Positions 45,487-58,600 of a stretch of 64,000 nucleotides of DNA are shown here, in pieces (position 1 is the stretch's first letter; each line of letters begins with the position of its first letter). A model generated the notes under the pieces. That model did not search any database and had not been told where the DNA came from. It saw only the letters and a program-made list of their open reading frames with translations. The stretch covers positions 5,744,501 to 5,808,500 of the forward strand of contig JAJFZO010000896.1 in NCBI GenBank assembly GCA_021397835.1, read 5' to 3'. Position numbers and translations under genes: made by a program. Source of the DNA: Moringa oleifera. Lineage: Eukaryota; Streptophyta; Magnoliopsida; Brassicales; Moringaceae.

Positions 45487-48400
45487 TGGTATCAGAGTGC
45501 CAATTTTGGCAATTTCCTCATTATGTTTTTCATTCCTAATTGTCCATAGTTTACTTAACCAATTCATGAGTAAGGAAAATATTCTTTAAAAATTTTGGAT
45601 AAGAAACTATATATAGTTTTTTTGTTTTTAATCATTGTTTTTCTACAGCATGAACTATGTGCTTAAAAGCAAGCATTTATTATTAGTGATATATATCTCT
45701 TATTATCCTTGAAATTTCTTTGTTATGTATGTGGATACTTAATCCACCTCCTATGTGATTCATTCGTTAGACTAAGGCAAGGACTGTCTTTCATTTTATT
45801 AGCCAATACATCATAATTTCTAAGTTTCATTACTTTTTACACTTACAGAGAATTGTTTATGCTGTGCCATTCTTCATAATTAAAATTAAAGATACAAAAA
45901 GATGTTATATTAAACTTAATTTTCTCAAAGGTTTTAAAGAATTGTGTAAGAAAGTGTCAAATTCAATTTTATGTAAGAGGTTTTACAATTTTTTCAATTT
46001 GTTCTATTATCTAGTTCATAGAATACACTAAAGTTATAGTATAGCATTTTTAAGTTTGTGCTTGAGTTTTCATTCATATTGATGTCATTTTCTAATTGCC
46101 TAAGATTATGAAATGAAGTTCTTAATTCATGGCACTAATAAGTTATTGGTTGCTCTAAGCATGACCATGAAAATGCTATGAGGAATGATGACTGTGATAA
46201 TGGTGCATGGTTTCTGATTTTAGTTTAGAGTTATGTAGTTGAGTTGAGTTTTAGTAGATTTTTTATAATTTTACAATTAAAGATTACAATGAGTTACAAC
46301 TTTATCATTTCTTTTTGTTACATTTGCTTTGGTTTGTTGCATACATTTACACGAGTTCTCATTTGATGTTTCATCAAATCATGAATTTTTATTGCATTTT
46401 TTTCTCGTTTGCAATATTTGAAAATTGTGGTTAAAATTTATCTACTATGATTATTAGATATTGTTACTGATTTGATTTTTTTGTGAATGTTTCTTTTATA
46501 AATATTTTGTAAAAAATTATTTAATATGAATTAGTCATGAAATTATAATGGTCAATATTTTTTTTGATAAATTTGTAACTTTTTTTAAAGAGATTCTCGG
46601 TAGTGTCTTCACTGCTCAATGGATTTAAAATCATCTAGGCATTCACTTAAATTATTTTAAAAAATAAAACTTAGACTACATTAAGTATATAATTTACTAT
46701 TTTTTTTATTTTTTAATTTTTACAAGATCCAACATCTATTATTTTCTTGATTTGTTAGATTTTTTTTTTAAAGTTTATTTGGTTTATTTGTTGTTTTTAA
46801 CATTTTTATTTTTTATGTTTTATTTTATTTTAATTTTTTAAATATCTTATGTTTTATATTTCTCTTTAAAATTTATCCATTATACTATATTTTATAAGTC
46901 ATTTTGTTTATAATTTTTGATTTATTGCTTTTTTATGATTTTTTAAAAGATGTGAATCACCACTCTTTTAAATAAGTGCATCCTTCAATAGTATGATTTT
47001 GACTTTAAGTTTCACTTTTTGACAAATAATTTAAGGACTAATAACAAAAAGATCACTTGGTTTAAACTTTTCTTATCACATGGGGTTTTCTCTCTAATCT
47101 GCATATGAAACTCATTGAAATCAAATGCTAAAATTCTTTACTAAAGAAGATTTACCTTGCTCATAAATTATCCAAGTACACTATAAACAAGCAGGGATGA
47201 AAATATAATCCAAAACCATATCATGCGAGACAATTATTTGAAAAAAGTTGTTGAACAACAATTATTTAATGGATGCTGACTATAGAATTCCCTCTTACCT
47301 TCAACGGCTAACATGGCATCAATCGAAAATAGGGAATATGATTTCCTCTATCAAGTAAGTACTAAAGATAAAAGGACTCAAATAATTCAAGAATCACCAT
47401 AACAAGATATGAAAACTAACACAAATAGCTAACCACAGTGGTTGCTCTACAAAGAGTAGTAGAATCCGATCAATCACAAGCAAAACAATGCTGGCCTCCT
47501 ATAGGGTAAAGACTCCACAAAATACCTTACTGTATGAGTTGTTAACACAACAGTATGATCTCTCTCTCATTGGCTGCAACCATTGAATCAATCATCAAGC
47601 AATAAGAATATAAAATTTTAACTATTTTATCTTAGAGGTTTAGTGATTTTTTAGCTATACAAAGAAATTCAATTAACTAGCAAAATTCTTTAACCACTAA
47701 ATGTGATTTAATTAAAAAAAGTGGTTTAGTAAAAGGAAATATCATTGTAAAAGTTTGCAATAAAGAAAAAAAATATAAGTATACACTAGCAAATTATAAG
47801 GTTAGTAAAAAACTCGCAAGAAAACATGCTGCAAAAACTAAGAATAACTTTAAAAAGGATCAAAGATCTCAATATGTTAAGTAGTCATTTATTATATTGA
47901 ATGTGCATATAGCATGAGTTGGAAAAAGCTTTAATGCTTAGTTGATTGACCAAAAGTAGCATTCCCTCAAACATGGAAAGAAGACAATTGCTTCATTGAG
48001 GAAATATCATCATGAAAAACCAATACCATATCCCATTGAAGAAAATAAAGTTTCCTAAAAATTTCAAAAAGTTTAGGTCTAATACTTACTTTGCATAAGC
48101 AATATGCTAAGAATTCCTTTCATAAATGAAAATATAGAAGTTCTCTGCTTTGTTTACAATACATAAATCTTTCATTATCACTAGAAGAAAATGATTCAAT
48201 TGATGAGAACACTGGTTAGTTTTTCAAACCTGCTCATATATCTAAGGCATCCATGCATACGTCAGATAAACGATCCTAAAGGACACATTGGTATACCTGT
48301 ACAACTTAAAAATCATACAAAGCAAGCTAAGAGCTATTAAATCAGCTTTTGGGTGTCACAGTGGAAGGCTTTAAAATTCAATAAGTGAAATAATTGTTGC

Positions 48401-50404
48401 ACACATATTACATCCATATTCTTCCCTTTTAGAAAGAATATATGAATAGACTTGGCCTCTCTTAGAGCATTGCAAACAAAATCCTTAGTATCTTCATCTA
48501 CTTTTGGTGTTTAACATTTGCCAACCATACATCAAACGATATAAGCCACTCTAATTTTTACATATGGGGGGAGCATATTTTAGAAATTTGCATATATGCA
48601 CTGCATGATGCAACGTGAGTCTATGTTATAGCTTATTGTTATTAGATTCACATAACCAAATGAGTACTCACATATAAAAAAGAAGTAGGATTCCAAGTTA
48701 AATGAAGGAAGACATTAACTAATTTTCTATTGTTAGGTTAACGATATCATCAAGATAGCTAAAATACAATGCCTTAAGGCAACCACTGATGAGAGGAATC
48801 ACAAACCACATTTGGGATATAAGCCCAATGAGTTTGAAAGAATTCCTTGAAGGTAAATCATAAGACACCCCTTAGAGATTTTAAAGTCATGTTAAGGGTA
48901 ACAACTGTGAAAATTTCATAAAGGCTATTATAAGTAATCCACTAGAGGATTACTTATAGGTATAAAGAATGTGCTATTCTAGAGGGATTTCCATCAATGA
49001 TGTTTTGGCCATATCAAATAAAAAAATCCAAAAGCCACATATTGTAATTGATAACTACCAAATTAAATCAAAAAAAGAATAACAAAAATAAAACCTAACA
49101 AGATCCAAAAAAGTTTTAAAATATCTCATAGCAACTTAGGTTTAGCAAGAAACGGATAAGCATGTAGGAATCGATACCTGCAACTAATAGAGAAGTAATA
49201 AGTTCTTATTTGAATAGTGCAACTTTTGCTGCCACTAAGGCCAGTTCTTCTTCATCCATGATAAAAAGAAGCATTACTATGAGATGCTATAAAGTAAGCC
49301 TTCTCCATTGGTACCATCAAATCCCTTACAGCCTTGCATGCACCATGTTTTCTTGTATTAAGGTACCGTCAAAATCAAACGATTTGCCTATAATTCAGGA
49401 CATCCAAATACCATTGAATAGAAGGCAGCTTCATTTGCAAGGTGTGTCCACATGAGGTTTTTCTACCTAGTTTTCTACCATTTTGTATATTAAAAGCTCA
49501 CCTTGTAAACTAAATGATTTATGTATACATGGTCAGATAGATAAACCATTAGGCTCATCTAAATAGCAATATATTTCAATGAGCATCTCAATACTCTTTA
49601 AAGCTTGTTTCTAAAGTGAAAAATCCTCTCAATGAAGTATCTTTTTATTTTATCTAATTTGTATATCGAAAAACTCATTGAAATAAAATCACAAATATTA
49701 GGCTAAAAAAGTCAGAATTAGAGATATCAATTTCTCAACCCAGCAGCCAAGAGCATTCCATAAAACTAAAAGTATTTGTAGAAGGGTCAAAAATAAAAAA
49801 TAAAAGAAAATAAGAAGGATAGACAACTCAATTGTATGCACATGCACTAATTAATAGTCTAAAGAAGCCAGTTCAAGTCCATTGCATTTATAGTAAAATC
49901 AATTTTAGTAAGTTAATTTGCTTTTATTTGAGAAGAAAAATAATAAGACACACTCTTATAAGTAGGCATGTAGCGTACAATATCTTGGAAGCACTTTCAC
50001 TTACATTATTTTGCTAGCAAATTGTTAGGAGCTTACAGAGTTAATGAGTTTTGAACATAGTGGCATGCATGTAAACATAAGTGAAAGCAACTAGATAAAA
50101 TTTTCATAAGGAATAATATCGAAAGTTATCACCAATCCAGTAACTCGTGCAAAGTCAAAGCATGCCTTCCACAAAATTCAATATTTTAAGTAAGTGTAAC
50201 TAAAAGCTACCACAAATACAAAAGCATCTAACTGTATTTAGAAAGCCTATAGCATCTCCAAAATATGATGGACAAATGAAACCTTCCACATACAGAGTTT
50301 CTTTTAGTTGAGCATTTGTTGATAAGCTTACTAATCTCAGTGGTAATTTTCTACTTGACAACTCTATCAACATACCAAACTCGTTTATGGATTTGTCAAA
50401 ATAT
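45487..50404. other. AT-rich stretch without recognised gene
   Basis: About 4.9 kb of mostly unique AT-rich sequence. It starts with a tRNA-iMet primer-site look-alike (TGGTATCAGAGTGCC, 45487-45501), but no gag or LTR partner follows. In 47000-50000 the base composition is less extreme and AG/GT splice-like sites occur on the minus strand, so an eroded intron-rich gene is possible; I could not assemble one. A minus-strand FDFDGTL peptide (49362-49379) resembles motif I of HAD phosphatases but stands alone. Confidence 0.4.
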
Positions 50405-51091
50405 TGTTAAAAAAAAAATAAAAGAAGGAACTTGTATTCTCAAAATGGACAAAACATTGAAATCCATTTAAAAAAATTATAGAAACGCAGAGAAAAAATA
50501 GAAGAAAACAAAATACAGAAAGTTCTAAAAATTTTGAAACTCAAAGGAAGAAAATAAAAAAATCATATGAAAATAAATTAAGTAAAATATAATATAAGAA
50601 ATAAAATCAAAAAATAAATAAAATAAAAAATCTAGGAAAAATAAACAAAAAGAACATTAAAAAAAATAAAGTTAAAAATCATAAAATATGAAAAAATTAG
50701 AAAGAAGAAAAGAAAAGAAAAGAAAGGAAATGAAATAGGAAAGAAAATCAAATGAAATTAAAAAAAAAAATATTGTAAGAATATGTTGAAAATCAAACAA
50801 TAGAGGAAAGCAATTTAAAAAATTAAAAAAGATATCTAAGGAAACTGAAGAAACAAAAAGGAAATTCAATAAAATGAAGAAATCGAAAAAGAAGTTATGA
50901 AAATTAGAAAAAAGTAAGAAAGAGAAGAAAAGGAAAAAAAATTAAAACAAATAACAAAAATTAAAGAAAAGATCATGATGGAGAAAATGCAAAAAAAAAA
51001 AAGAAAAAGAAAATGAAAGACCATCAAATGGAAGAAAAGAAAATAAATCAAAAATCAAAAAATCAAAAAAAATATTTTTATCCAAAAAAGA

Positions 51092-51157
51092 GTTGCAGTA
51101 CAAGAATTTTTTAGAAGGAATCGCCAAATCCTAGTACTCTCGCGAAAGCACACTTAA
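51092..51157 (-). pseudogene. 5S rRNA pseudogene, unit L, 3' half only
   Basis: Sense strand keeps AAGTGTGCTTTCGCGAGAGT, ACTAGGATTTGGCGATTCC and the GCAAC end; the 5' half is absent. Confidence 0.65.
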
Positions 51158-51222
51158 ATAATCAAAAAGAAAAAATAAATTAAAAATAATAAAATTTAAA
51201 AATATTTTTTTTATAAAACGAA

Positions 51223-51340
51223 GGTGTAACACGAGGAATTCTTAAGAGAACCATCAATCCTAGTACTATTCTTGTTGAACCACATTTAACTTTAGAGTTC
51301 TTATGGGATTCGATACATTAATATTGGTATGATCGACCCT
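51223..51340 (-). pseudogene. 5S rRNA pseudogene, unit M
   Basis: Nearly full length; sense strand runs from GGGTCGATCATACC to CTCGTGTTACACC. Confidence 0.7.
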
Positions 51341-51530
51341 AAAAGTTCAAAAAAAATTGAAAATGAAAGAAAATAATGAAATTAATAAAAAAAATAAAAA
51401 AGAACATAATGAAAAAGAAAGATAAAAAAACAAAAATAAAATAAAACAAAACAAAAGATAATCGAAATGAAGAATAGGAAAAAAAATCAAAACTAATAAA
51501 ATCCAAAAACATTTTTAATTAAAAAAGGAA

Positions 51531-51647
51531 AGTGCAACATGGGGATTTTGAATGAGAAATCATCCATCCCAGCACTACTCTTGCCTAAGAACGCTTAACT
51601 TCAGAATTTTGATGGGATTTGATACATTAGTACTACTATGATCGCTT
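51531..51647 (-). pseudogene. 5S rRNA pseudogene, unit N
   Basis: Nearly full length; sense strand keeps GAAGTTAAGCGTTCTTAGGC and ATGTTGCAC. Confidence 0.7.
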
Positions 51648-51669
51648 AAAAATCTAAAAATTATTAAAA

Positions 51670-54600
51670 ATAAAAAAATTTGATAGGATTCTGTGGCTTG
51701 CCTTCCGTACCCATGGTCTGTGCATCATGGCTCCCTTTGTACGCTCCTTAAGCAATCTATCGAGCTAAAAAAATAAGGGTTTGGCTCGAGTGGGGTGCCC
51801 ATAGCCTGGCTGACGCACTTACTACGGTCGCACACTAAGCCTTTTGCCCATGCCATACGTGTTAGGAGTAGGTGTGGCTTGTCACCCGTGCCTATCGTTT
51901 ATGCAATATGGCTCCCTTGTGATGCTTGCAGGGTAGTATTCAAGGAATGACGTCAAGGATCTAGCTCACATAGGGCTCCCATGGCCTAGCTGGCATGCGA
52001 GTTGTGGCTGCAGGCTGGGTGTTCCACCCTTGCAATGCTTGCTAGGGGTAACCATGGTTTGCCTCTCGTGTCAATGATACGTGCAATATAGTTCTTTTTG
52101 TAGGCTCACTAGGTAGTTTGTCAAGCGATAATGACAAGGGTTCGGCTACATTGGGCGCCCATGACCTGGTTGGCCTGCTTGTGGCGACTGCATGTTAGAC
52201 CCTGGTGCCGTGCATGCTAAGGCCGTGGTTAGCCTCTGGTGCCCATGGTCTGTGCAATGCGGCTCCTTTGGCATGCTCTTTGGGTAATCCATCGAGGGAC
52301 GACGATAAGGATTTAATGAGAGTGGGGCATCCATGGCCTGGTTAGCATGCCTGTTGCTACCCCATACTCAGCCTTTCATCCATGTAGTGCTTACTGGTGG
52401 CAGCCGTGGCTTTCTTCTCATGTAATGGTCTATGCAATGGGGCTCCATTACCCCATTCGCTAGGCAGTCTATCAAGGAACATTGAAGAGGTCTAGCTAGC
52501 GTGCTTGCAGTGATCGCACTCTGGGCCTTCCATCCTTATCGTGTCTACTAAGGGCACTTAACTTGCCTTTCGTGCCTATGGTTCGTGCGACATTGCTCCC
52601 TTGGCATGCTCACTAGGCAGTCTATCAAGAGACCATGATGAGGGCTCACTTGTGTGGGCGGTTGCACGTTGGGCCTTCCGCCTATGTCGTGCCTATTGGG
52701 GCAAGTTGTGGTTTGCCTCTTATGCCCATGGTCCGTGCGACATAGCTCCCTTACCACCCTCATTGTGTATTCTATCAAGGGACAACGACGAGGGTCTGGC
52801 TCGCATGGGGTGCCTATGGCCTAACTAGCACACCTACTACCACCGTACTCTTGGTACCACCGCACTCTAGGCCTTCCACCCTTACGGTCTCTACTAGGGG
52901 CACCAGTGACTTGCCTCCCATGCCTATGATCTGTGCAACGTGGCTCTCTTGGCACACTCACTAAGCAGTTTATCGAGGGACTGTGATGAGTGTTTGACTC
53001 GAATGGGGTGCCAAAGGCCTGGTTGGTGTGTTTATTATTATTGCACGCTAGGCCTTTTTCTTATGCCATGCCTATTGGGGGCGACCGTGGCTTACCTCTA
53101 ATGCCCATGGTCTGTGCAACTCGACTCCTTGTCACACTCGTGGGTAGTCTATTGAGGGATAACGATCAGGTTTTGGCATACTTGAGGCTCTCGTGGCCTG
53201 GCTAGCACTCTTACTACAACTACATTATGGGCCTTCCACCCAGGCCTTGCCTACCAAGGGTTACCGTGGCTTGCTTCCCGTGCCTATGATCCATGAGACA
53301 TAGCTCTTTTAACAAGATCGCTAGGAAGCCTATAGAGGGACACTGATAAGGGTTGGACTTATGTGGGGCGTTCATGTCCTAACTAGTGCGCCTATTGCGT
53401 TCACTTGCTGGGCCTTCCACCGATGCCGTGCCTGCTAGGGTAGCCTTAGGCTTGTCTCTTGAGCCTATGGTTCGTGCGAGCGGCTCCTTTCGCATGGTAG
53501 CTTAGTAGTATATTAAGGGATAACAACGATTTGCTCGCGTGGGCTACTTATGTCCTGGCTAGCTCGGCTGCTACGGTCGCATGCTGAGCCTTTTCACCCA
53601 AGCCGTGCTTATTGAGACTGTTGTGGTTTGCCTCCCATGCCCATGGTCCATGCAACGTGGCTCCCTTGGCACACTTACTGGGCAGTCTATTAAGGCATAG
53701 TGATGAGGGTTTTACTCACACAGGGCATCGAGTGCACCTGTTGTAGTCGCACGTAAGGCCTTTTGCCCATCCTATGCTCCTCATGGCATGCTTGTTGAGC
53801 GATCAATCGAGGTATAATGACAAGGGTTTGGCTAACGTTGGGAGCCCGTGGCCTAGCCGGGGTGCTAGCTGCAGCTGAACGCTTAGCCATCCACCCATGC
53901 CATGCTTGCTAGGGGCTGCCGTGGCTTGCCTCCCTGTCCCATGGTCCATGCGATGTGGCTCGCTTAGCATGCTTCTTGGACAGTTTATCAAAGGACTACG
54001 ATGAGGATTTTACTCACGTAAGGAGCCCACGACTTGGCTAGCAAGCTTGCTCGGGCTGCACATTGGGCCTTTCACCCACGCCATCCCTCTTGGGGGTAAC
54101 AATGGTTTACCTCGCATGCCACGATCCTTGCGATGTAGCTACCTTGGCATGCTCGCTTGGTTGTCTATCCATGGACAATGACGAGGGTTTTGCTTAGGTG
54201 GTGCACCAATGGCCTGGTTGGCATGCCTACTGTTGCTACACGTTGGACCTTTTACCCATGTCATGCCAATCGAGGGCAGTCATCGCTTGCCTCTCATGCC
54301 CATGGTCTATGTGACACAGCTCTCTTGGCATGCCCATGGTCTATGTGACGCAGCTCCCTTGGCATGCTCGCTAGGCAGTTTATCGAGGGATGAGGTCGAG
54401 GATTTGGCTCATGTGAGTTGCCTAAAGCATGGCCATATCTTGCCACCTAAGCCCATTATTTGTGCGATGCAGCTCCTTTGGCACCCGTGCTGGGCAATCT
54501 ATTGAGGCACAGTGATGAAGATTTGGCCCACGTGGGGCACTTATGGCCTAGCTACATTTGCCGCAATCGCACACTAGGCCTTGTACCCATTTCATGCCTA

Positions 54601-55615
54601 GTAGGCACAGTCGTGGCTTGTTTGCTGTGCCCACTATCCATGTGACACGACTCCCTTGGCATGAACTCCTTCACTCTATTGAGGGACAGTGGTGAGGTCT
54701 TACTTAACTTAGGCACCCATGGCCTGGTTGGCGCATTTGCTGCTGTCGCACACCAGCCATTCCACCTATGCCATGCTTACTAGGCGTAGCACTAGCTTTC
54801 TTCTCGTGCCTGTTGTCCATATGATACGGCTCCCTCGGCACTCTCGCTGGGCAGTCTATCAAGGGTAAACAACAAGGTTTGGCTTGCATGGGGCACCCAT
54901 AGTTTGGCTGGTCATCTAATGCGACTGCACATTGGGCCTTTTTCCCATGCTGCGTTTATTAGTGGCAACCGTGGCTAACCTCTCGTACCCATGGTCCATG
55001 CAATATGGCTCCCTCGACTCACTCAGTGGTAGCCCATCAGGGGACTTTGACGAGGGTATAGCTCATATGAGGCTCCAATGTCCTAGCATATGTGCCTACT
55101 ACTGTCACACGCTGGGCCATCCACTCATGTCGTGCTTGCTGGGGCTACTGTGGCTTGCCTCTCGTGCCCATGGTCCATGCGATGTGGCTCCTTTGGCTTG
55201 CTCGTTAGCTACCTATCGAAGGACAAGGATAAGAGTTTTGCTTATGTGGGGCACCCATGGCCTAACTAGTGTGATTGCTGCGGTATCATGTAAGGCCTTC
55301 TGCCTATGCTGCACTTGTTGGGGGTAATCATGGCTTACCTCCCATGCCCATGGTTTGTGCGATTGGCTCCCTTGGCATGCTTGATGGGCTGTCTATCGAG
55401 GGACGACGTTGAGGGTCTCTCTCATGTGGGGCGCCCATGGCCTAGCTGGCGTGCCTGCTGCGGCTGCATACTGGGCCTTTTGCCCATGCTGTGCTTGCTG
55501 AGGGCTATCGTGGCTTGCCTCTAGTGCCATGGTCCTTGTGACCAGGCTCCCTTGGCATGCTCATTGGGCAATCTATCAAGGTACGATGATAAGGGTCTAG
55601 CTCATGTGGGGTGCT
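51670..55615 (+). repeat. GC-rich tandem satellite, period near 180 bp
   Basis: The anchor CCCATGGTCYRTGCRAYRTGGCTCCC (split here: CCCATGGTC, then GCGACGTGGCTCCC) recurs at about 51710, 51890, 52066, 52240, 52422, 52573, 52727, 52921, 53103, 53283, 53466, 53640, 53938, 54117, 54297, 54440, 54630, 54808, 54988, 55166, 55346 and 55525. Most steps are 174-183 bp; two are near 152 and a few are irregular. Each unit also has a CACTAGGCAGTCTATCGAGGG-like word, a GGCGCCCATGGCCTGGCTGG-like word and a GGGCCTTCCACCCATGCCGT-like word. Open frames through it are satellite artefacts. This sequence has far higher GC than the rest of the window before it. Confidence 0.85.
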
Positions 55616-58600
55616 GACAGACTGCCTAGCGAGAGTACTGAGAAAGGCACATCATATGGGCCTTCAACAAGATGGCAAGCATAAAAGGACCTCAACGATG
55701 ATTTAGTAACAGTTTTTGGCACTGAGAAAGGCTAATTACTACTTCAACAATGTCATTAGTCTGGTAGACACAAGCATAGGCTTTAAAGGAACCTAATGGT
55801 TGCCCAGCTACTGTTGCATGGCGGTTACTGGCGTTAGAAAATGCCAATGCCAGCAATAAGGGAATTTAGGGACTGTAAAGCTATTATTGTGGGGCAATTA
55901 CTGGTGTCGGTAAATGCTAGTACTACCACTAAGGGAGCCTAACAATGTCACCACGACAGTCACTGGCATTAAGAGAGCCCTAAAACTGCTATTGGGAAGT
56001 TGTTGGTGTTGTTTGAAACAAGCGCCAGCACTAGGGAGCTCAACAATGACTTTGCGGTAGTCGTAGCTGCTAGTAGACATTTGCATTGGGTTCCCTTATC
56101 GATGGCCCAGTGGTAGTCGTTAGCGTAGGTAGATGCAAGGGCAAGCACTTGAAGAGCCCAAAAATGGTTAAACAGTAGTAGTTGGTCCTAATAAAGCCCA
56201 ATGACTATCTAATTACTACTATAGGGTTGTTACTAGTGTTAATAGGTGCCAGCATCAGCATTAGAGAACCTAGGGATTGCCCTATTATTACTATAGGTAG
56301 TTGTTTATGTCAGTAGATGCTAATGCTAGCATTGGGGAGACTAGTGATAACCCTATAATAGTTACTAGAGTGTAGAGAGCCCAACAACTACTGCTAGGTA
56401 GTCGTAAACGTTAGTAGATGCCAACATCAGCACTAAGGAAACTCAATGAGGACACAATGGTAGTCGTTCACATTGGCATATATCTATAATGGGTTTTCCC
56501 AACAATGGCCAAGCGATTATTACTAGCATAGGTAGAAGTAAAGGGAAGCACTAGAGGAGCCCAACGACTTCCTAGCAGTTATAATGGGTATCGAGAGAGC
56601 CCAATGACTGGTACGAGGAAGTTGCTAGTGCTTGTAGTCGCTTGTGCTAGCTTTAAAGGAACCTAACAACTACACAGAAACTGCTACTAGGCATTTGCTG
56701 GATTCAACAAATGTTAGCGCCAGCACTCAAGGCACCCAAGGATTGCCTACCTATTATTACGGGGTCATTACTGGCATTGGTAAACGCTAGTTTTACCATT
56801 AGGGTAGCCCAACAATGACCTCATGAAAGTCATTGGCATTGAGATAGCCTAATGACTCCTATTAGGCAGTCGCTGATACTCGTAAATGCCAACACCTACA
56901 TTAAGGGAGCTTAGTGATGACTTTGCTGTAATAGGTGGTACTGGCATACATCTATGCTAAGTTCCCTCTGCAATGGCCCAACGATGGTAGCTGGCGCAAG
57001 TAAACGTGAAGATGAGCACTAGAGAAGCCCAACGACAACCTAATTATGGTAGTTGGTATTAGGAGAGCCCAATGATTATTACGGGGACGTCATCGGTGCT
57101 GGTAGCTGCTAGAGCCAGCTTTGAGCTCTTCCAATGACTTTCTAGTTATTATTGCAAGAAAGTTGCTGGTGTTGGCAGATGCTAGTACCAACACTAAAGG
57201 AACCCAAGGATTTCTCAGCTATTATTATGAGGCAGTGGTTGGTGTCAGTACAAGTTGGCACTAGCATTAAGGGAGTCTAACGATGACCTGATGATAGTCA
57301 CTTACATTGAGTGCCCAGTAGTAGTCATTAGTATAGGCAAACGCGATAACAAGTATTTGAGGAGCCTATCGATGGCCTTGCAGAGTTGTTGGTGCTGGGT
57401 GACTATTGTTGGGGCAGTTATTGGGGCTAGAAGATGCTAGTGCCTTGTTTGGGGAAATTAAATGACAGCCCAGCCACTACTACGAGGCATTTGCTAGTGT
57501 TGACAGTACTAGAGGAAACCAATGATTGCCTACCTATTACTATGGAGCAATTGCTGCAGTCAGTAGATGTTAAGAGAGCTCAATGATACCTATCAACAGT
57601 AGTTGGGAGACCCAATGATTGGTAAGAGGAAGTCACTCGCGCTAGAAGATGCTTGCATTGGCTTTGGGGGAACCCGACGACTGCTTAGCTACTGCTGTAA
57701 GGTAGTTGCTGGCATTGGAGAGCCTAACGATGGCCTTGTAGTTATAGTTGGCATTAGAAGAGTCTAGCAATTATTATAGGGTAGTCGCTGATACTCGTAG
57801 ACGCTAGCATTAGCATGAGAAGAACCTAGAGACTGCCTAACGATTGTCATAGAGCAGTTCCCGGTGTCAGTAAATGTTGCTGTTAACACCAGAGGAGCCT
57901 AATGACGACCTCATGACAATAACCATCGTTAAAAGGGCCCAATGACCATTGTAAGACAGTTATCAACACAGCTAGATGCTAGCGTCGGCACTAAGGGAAC
58001 TCAACGATGACCTTGTACAGTCGTTTGCATTGGCAAATATTTGTGTTGCATTTCTCTATCGATGGCCCAACATAGTCGCTGAAACAGGTAGACACGATGA
58101 CAAGTGCTGGATAAGCCCAATGACAGCCTAGCAGCAATGTGGCAATAGGAGAGCTAAACGACCGTTGCGAGAAAGTTATTGGTATTGGTAGATACTGGCG
58201 CCTACTTTAGGAAAACCAACGATTGCTTTGCTATTATTATGGGGCAGTTATTGGTGCTGGTAGATGTCAACGCCTGCACCAAGGGAGCCTAGGGACTACC
58301 TAGCTATTGTGGCTGGGTAGTTACTAGTATTGGTAGACATTGTTGCCAGCATAAAGGGAGTGGAGCGACGACCCCATCACAATCGCTAGCATTGGGATAG
58401 CTAAAAGACAACCCTGCCACTATTGCAAGGTAATTGCAAATGTTGGCAAAAGCCAGTGCCAACTATAGGGGAACCTAGGGACTGCCCACATATTATTGTG
58501 GGACAATTATTGGTTTCAGTAGACATGAGCACTGGTAGTATAGAGCCTAACAATGACCTCATGATAATTGCTTGTGTTTAGAGTGTCTAACAACTCTGGT

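Larger units (their letters stand above)
50405..51660 (-). repeat. Degenerate 5S rDNA-derived array, second piece, minus orientation
   Basis: The start (50430-50540) repeats the leader of the array at 29866-29980 (CTCAAAATGGACAAAACATTG, GAAAACAAAATACAGAAAG). It continues with purine-rich spacer and three decayed 5S-like units. Frames on the minus strand of the purine-rich part are low-complexity Phe/Leu/Ser artefacts. Confidence 0.75.

Noticed and set aside
52146..55524. Many open frames of 60-130 codons in the GC-rich satellite
   Set aside because: They follow the 180-bp period, change frame from unit to unit and have no domain.
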